DNA of 64,000 nt from Singulisphaera sp. GP187. Lineage in GTDB: Bacteria; Planctomycetota; Planctomycetia; Isosphaerales; Isosphaeraceae. The notes below the pieces were generated by a model. The model did not search any database and was not told where the DNA came from. It worked only from the letters and a program-made list of their open reading frames with translations. This document shows, piece after piece, positions 61,754 through 64,000 of the stretch. Every line of letters begins with the position of its first letter. Position 1 is the first letter of the stretch. Position numbers and translations under genes: made by a program. Location of the stretch: NCBI RefSeq assembly GCF_900129635.1, contig NZ_FSRB01000001.1:1527501-1591500 (forward strand), in the 5' to 3' direction.

Positions 61754-63787
61754 GTGATGATGCCTCGAGTGAGACTTGCCGCATTCTTCGTCGTCGTGAC
61801 CGCGACGTTCGCGGGGGCCGATGGTCCCAACGACAACCTGCCAGAAGCGGTGCGCCGGATCCCGAAGCTCGGAATCGAGGTCCCCCCCGCCGATCGCGAG
61901 GCGCTCGAAACGGGACTGACCGAGCTTCAAGCCGTGATCGACAAGCTCAAAGAGGGGCGCGACGCCTGGGTTCTCGAACTGATCCCCGACGTGCAGATCT
62001 ATCAGCGGGCGGTTCACGATGCCTTGAAATATCACGAATTTTTTGATGCCAAAGAAATCGGCAAGGCGAAGGCGTTGCTCAAGGAGGGCCAGAAACGTGC
62101 CGAGCAATTGAGCCAGAAGCAGGCGCCCTGGAGTGATCAGACCGGACTCGTCGTGCGGGGCTACGTCTCAAAAATCGACGGATCGGTGCAGCCTTATGGG
62201 TTGGTCGTGCCGGAGTCGAAGCGGGGGGGCGTGCGTCCCGAGCATCGGCTGGACGTCTGGTTCAACGGCCGCGGCGAAACGCTCAGCGAAGTCAACTTTG
62301 TCGACCAGCACAGCCACCAGCCGGGCCAGTTCACCCCGGCTGACACGATCGTGCTCAAGCCTTACGGTCGGTACTGCAACGCCTTCAAGTTTGCCGGCGA
62401 GGTGGATGTTCTCGAGGCCCTCGAGTCGGTCAAGCGGCGCTATCGGATCGACGAAGATCGGATCTCGGTTCGCGGCTTCTCGATGGGAGGCGCGGCGGCC
62501 TGGCAATTCGCGGTCCATTACCCGGACCGTTGGTTCGCCGCCAACCCGGGCGCGGGCTTTTCGGAGACGCCCCGATTCCTGAAGGAGTTTCAGAAGGAGA
62601 CGCTGACACCGTCGGTTTATGAGAAGACGCTCTGGCACCTCTACGACTGCACGGACTATGCGGCGAACTTGATCGCGTGTCCGACCGTCGCCTACAGCGG
62701 CGAGAACGACAGCCAGAAGCAGGCGGCCGACGTGATGGCCGAGGCGCTGAAGGCAGAAGGTATCGAGCTGACTCACATCATCGGTCCCCAGACGAAGCAT
62801 GCCTACCATCCCGAGGCGAAGCGCGAGGTGGAACGGCGGATGGAGAGCCTGGCGGCCCGAGGTCGGCAAAAGTTCCCCTCCGAAGTCACACTCGTCGCCT
62901 ACACGCTCAAGTATAATCGCATGCACTGGCTGTCCATTGACGGCTTGGGCGAGCATTGGAAACGGGCACGGGTCGATGCGTCGTTGGGCGACCAAAAAGT
63001 AACGGTCAAATCCGAAAACGTCGATGCGCTCTCCCTGGAGTTTCCGCCAGGCTGGGCTCCGTTCAAGGTCAACGCACCGGTCGAGGTCACGATCGACGGG
63101 GTCAAGCTGGATGGAGGGCGTCCCCTCTCCGACCAGTCTTGGGTCTGCCGGCTGGAACGGAAGGACGGTGGCTGGAAAGTCGGTTCGTCCTCCGATCAAG
63201 AAGTCCGCAAGCGGCACGACCTTCAAGGTCCGATTGATGATGCGTTCATGGACTCGTTCGTCTTCGTCCTGCCCACCGGTAAGGGAGGCAACCCCCGGTT
63301 CAACGCGTGGGCCGATCAAGAGTCGGCACGGGCCATCGAACATTGGCGGAGGCAATTCCGCGGGGAGCCGCGCGTGAAAAAGGATGTCGACGTCACCGAG
63401 GCCGACATCGCCTCCACAAACCTCGTCCTCTGGGGTGACCCGACCACGAACGTGGTGCTGACCCGGATCGCCGACCGCTTGCCAATTTCCTGGAATCACG
63501 AGAGAATCAAGGCGGGTGACCACGAGTTCTCAGCAGAGAACCATGGCCTGATTCTGGTCGCCCCCAACCCGCTCAACACCCATCGCTATGTGGTGTTGAA
63601 CAGTGGATTCACTTACCGCGATTACGACTATCTGAATAATGCCCGCCAAGTTCCCAAGCTGCCTGACTGGGCTGTCATTAACCTGGAGACTCCGCCCGAC
63701 TCGCGAACGCCTGGTTCCGTGGTCGCCGCCGACTTCTTCAACGAGCGCTGGGAATTGAAGACGCCGCCCCCCCGTCCGATGAATTGA
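61754..63787 (+). CDS. Secreted alpha/beta hydrolase (prolyl-oligopeptidase-like)
   Basis: The 677-residue protein has a signal peptide (MPRVRLAAFFVVVTATFAGADG) and an alpha/beta-hydrolase domain with the nucleophile elbow RGFSMGGAAAWQFA. A possible Asp is in AYSGENDSQKQ and His in TKHAYHPEAK. The rest, about 280 residues, looks like a beta-rich C-terminal domain found in planctomycete secreted esterase/peptidases. GTG 61754 or ATG 61757/61760 may start it; AGGAGAGG lies just upstream. It follows the MutS-like gene by 33 bases on the same strand. Confidence 0.85.
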   Translation: MMMPRVRLAAFFVVVTATFAGADGPNDNLPEAVRRIPKLGIEVPPADREALETGLTELQAVIDKLKEGRDAWVLELIPDVQIYQRAVHDALKYHEFFDAKEIGKAKALLKEGQKRAEQLSQKQAPWSDQTGLVVRGYVSKIDGSVQPYGLVVPESKRGGVRPEHRLDVWFNGRGETLSEVNFVDQHSHQPGQFTPADTIVLKPYGRYCNAFKFAGEVDVLEALESVKRRYRIDEDRISVRGFSMGGAAAWQFAVHYPDRWFAANPGAGFSETPRFLKEFQKETLTPSVYEKTLWHLYDCTDYAANLIACPTVAYSGENDSQKQAADVMAEALKAEGIELTHIIGPQTKHAYHPEAKREVERRMESLAARGRQKFPSEVTLVAYTLKYNRMHWLSIDGLGEHWKRARVDASLGDQKVTVKSENVDALSLEFPPGWAPFKVNAPVEVTIDGVKLDGGRPLSDQSWVCRLERKDGGWKVGSSSDQEVRKRHDLQGPIDDAFMDSFVFVLPTGKGGNPRFNAWADQESARAIEHWRRQFRGEPRVKKDVDVTEADIASTNLVLWGDPTTNVVLTRIADRLPISWNHERIKAGDHEFSAENHGLILVAPNPLNTHRYVVLNSGFTYRDYDYLNNARQVPKLPDWAVINLETPPDSRTPGSVVAADFFNERWELKTPPPRPMN

Positions 63788-63793
63788 GGCTGG

Positions 63794-63816
63794 GGCGGAG
63801 GGGGGAAACCTCCGCC
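63794..63816 (+). terminator. Hairpin after the hydrolase gene
   Basis: GGCGGAGG and CCTCCGCC form a perfect 8-bp stem with a GGGGAAA loop six bases past the stop. No T-run follows. Confidence 0.5.
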
Positions 63817-63918
63817 ACGAGCACGGGCCTCAATCGATTTCTCTCCCCAGCCACGATGGTATCGGCGTCCGCACCAGACGCCCCATCGCCCTTCAACCGA
63901 GGTCGGAGACTTTCGTTT

Positions 63919-64000
63919 ATGTCCACGTCCACAGAGACCCTGACCGCCGATCAACTCGCCGCCCTGCGCCGCTACAACACGCCCACGATCTCCAACGCGA
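63919..64000 (+). CDS. RraA-family-like protein, 3' truncated by window
   Basis: The ATG at 63919 opens a frame that runs to the window end, reading MSTSTETLTADQLAALRRYN and TPTISNA. The TP-T-I-S/C-N-A pattern following L-x-x-Y-x-TPT is seen at the start of RraA/dimethylmenaquinone-methyltransferase-like proteins (aldolase-like fold). Only 27 residues are visible, so the call is tentative. Confidence 0.5.
   Translation, partial: MSTSTETLTADQLAALRRYNTPTISNA

Noticed and set aside
1-64000. tRNA, rRNA or CRISPR features
   Set aside because: No cloverleaf-like segment with a TTCGA-type arm, no rRNA signature and no regularly spaced 24-40 nt repeats were seen.

Overview
The window is GC-rich, gene-dense chromosomal DNA from a planctomycete, most likely of the Isosphaeraceae/Gemmatales type. 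The evidence is a pilin-like DUF1559 protein followed by a tiny lipoprotein (54.3-55.7 kb), a gene whose C-terminal motif recalls a planctomycete family (56.5-57.5 kb), a lipid A pathway using LpxI (13.9-23.9 kb), many small sensor/regulator proteins and frequent GTG/TTG starts. The assignment rests on recognised protein families, not on a marker gene: I saw no rRNA, tRNA, CRISPR array, integrase or transposase.

Layout. 0-2.5 kb: end of a hybrid histidine kinase overlapping a REC-GGDEF diguanylate cyclase. 2.8 kb: a 47-residue very basic protein. 3.1-10.0 kb: an Fe-S assembly operon, sufR-sufC-sufB-sufD-rhodanese-sufE-Rieske ferredoxin-sufT, with a candidate SufR operator in front and no cysteine desulfurase. 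10.3-13.7 kb: an HTH/S24-fold regulator that has lost its catalytic dyad, a 2-keto-3-deoxygalactonate kinase-like gene, and a sigma-54-activator-like protein lacking GAFTGA. 13.9-24.9 kb: lpxB, a YyaL-type thioredoxin-domain protein, a CtpA-type protease, tsaD, a HAD phosphatase, lpxD, lpxI and a cytidylate-kinase-like gene. 25.2-31 kb: nagB, a degraded partial copy of nagB, a coiled-coil lipoprotein, an MFS transporter and a polytopic membrane protein.

31-38.5 kb is a minus-strand signalling block: a five-gene set of PAS-rich histidine kinase, response regulators and hybrid kinase, followed by two translationally coupled genes, one of which is a FliM/FliN/SctQ-like C-ring protein, with no other flagellar or type III genes nearby. 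38.7-41.3 kb: thioredoxin-like 2Fe-2S ferredoxin, panC, panD and lgt. 41.6-43.7 kb: MoxR ATPase and an FHA protein. 44.1-50.7 kb: the glycine cleavage operon gcvT-gcvH-gcvPA-gcvPB, with a lipoate-protein-ligase-like gene downstream that could lipoylate GcvH.

50.7-59.6 kb is an EmrA/EmrB/TolC-like tripartite efflux locus. emrA and emrB run rightward and tolC runs leftward, but they are separated by about 3.9 kb of accessory DNA carrying DUF1559, the lipoprotein, the planctomycete-family gene, three copies of an approximately 155 bp repeat and tandem repeats. A small tolC 3'-end remnant sits right after emrB, so this DNA appears to have split or duplicated an ancestral emrB/tolC junction. 59.9-64 kb: a membrane-anchored MutS-like ATPase, a secreted alpha/beta hydrolase and the start of an RraA-like gene.

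The strongest leads are the desulfurase-less SUF operon with its operator and structured sufB-sufD spacer, the orphan C-ring pair in a two-component cluster, and the repeat-rich insert in the efflux locus.
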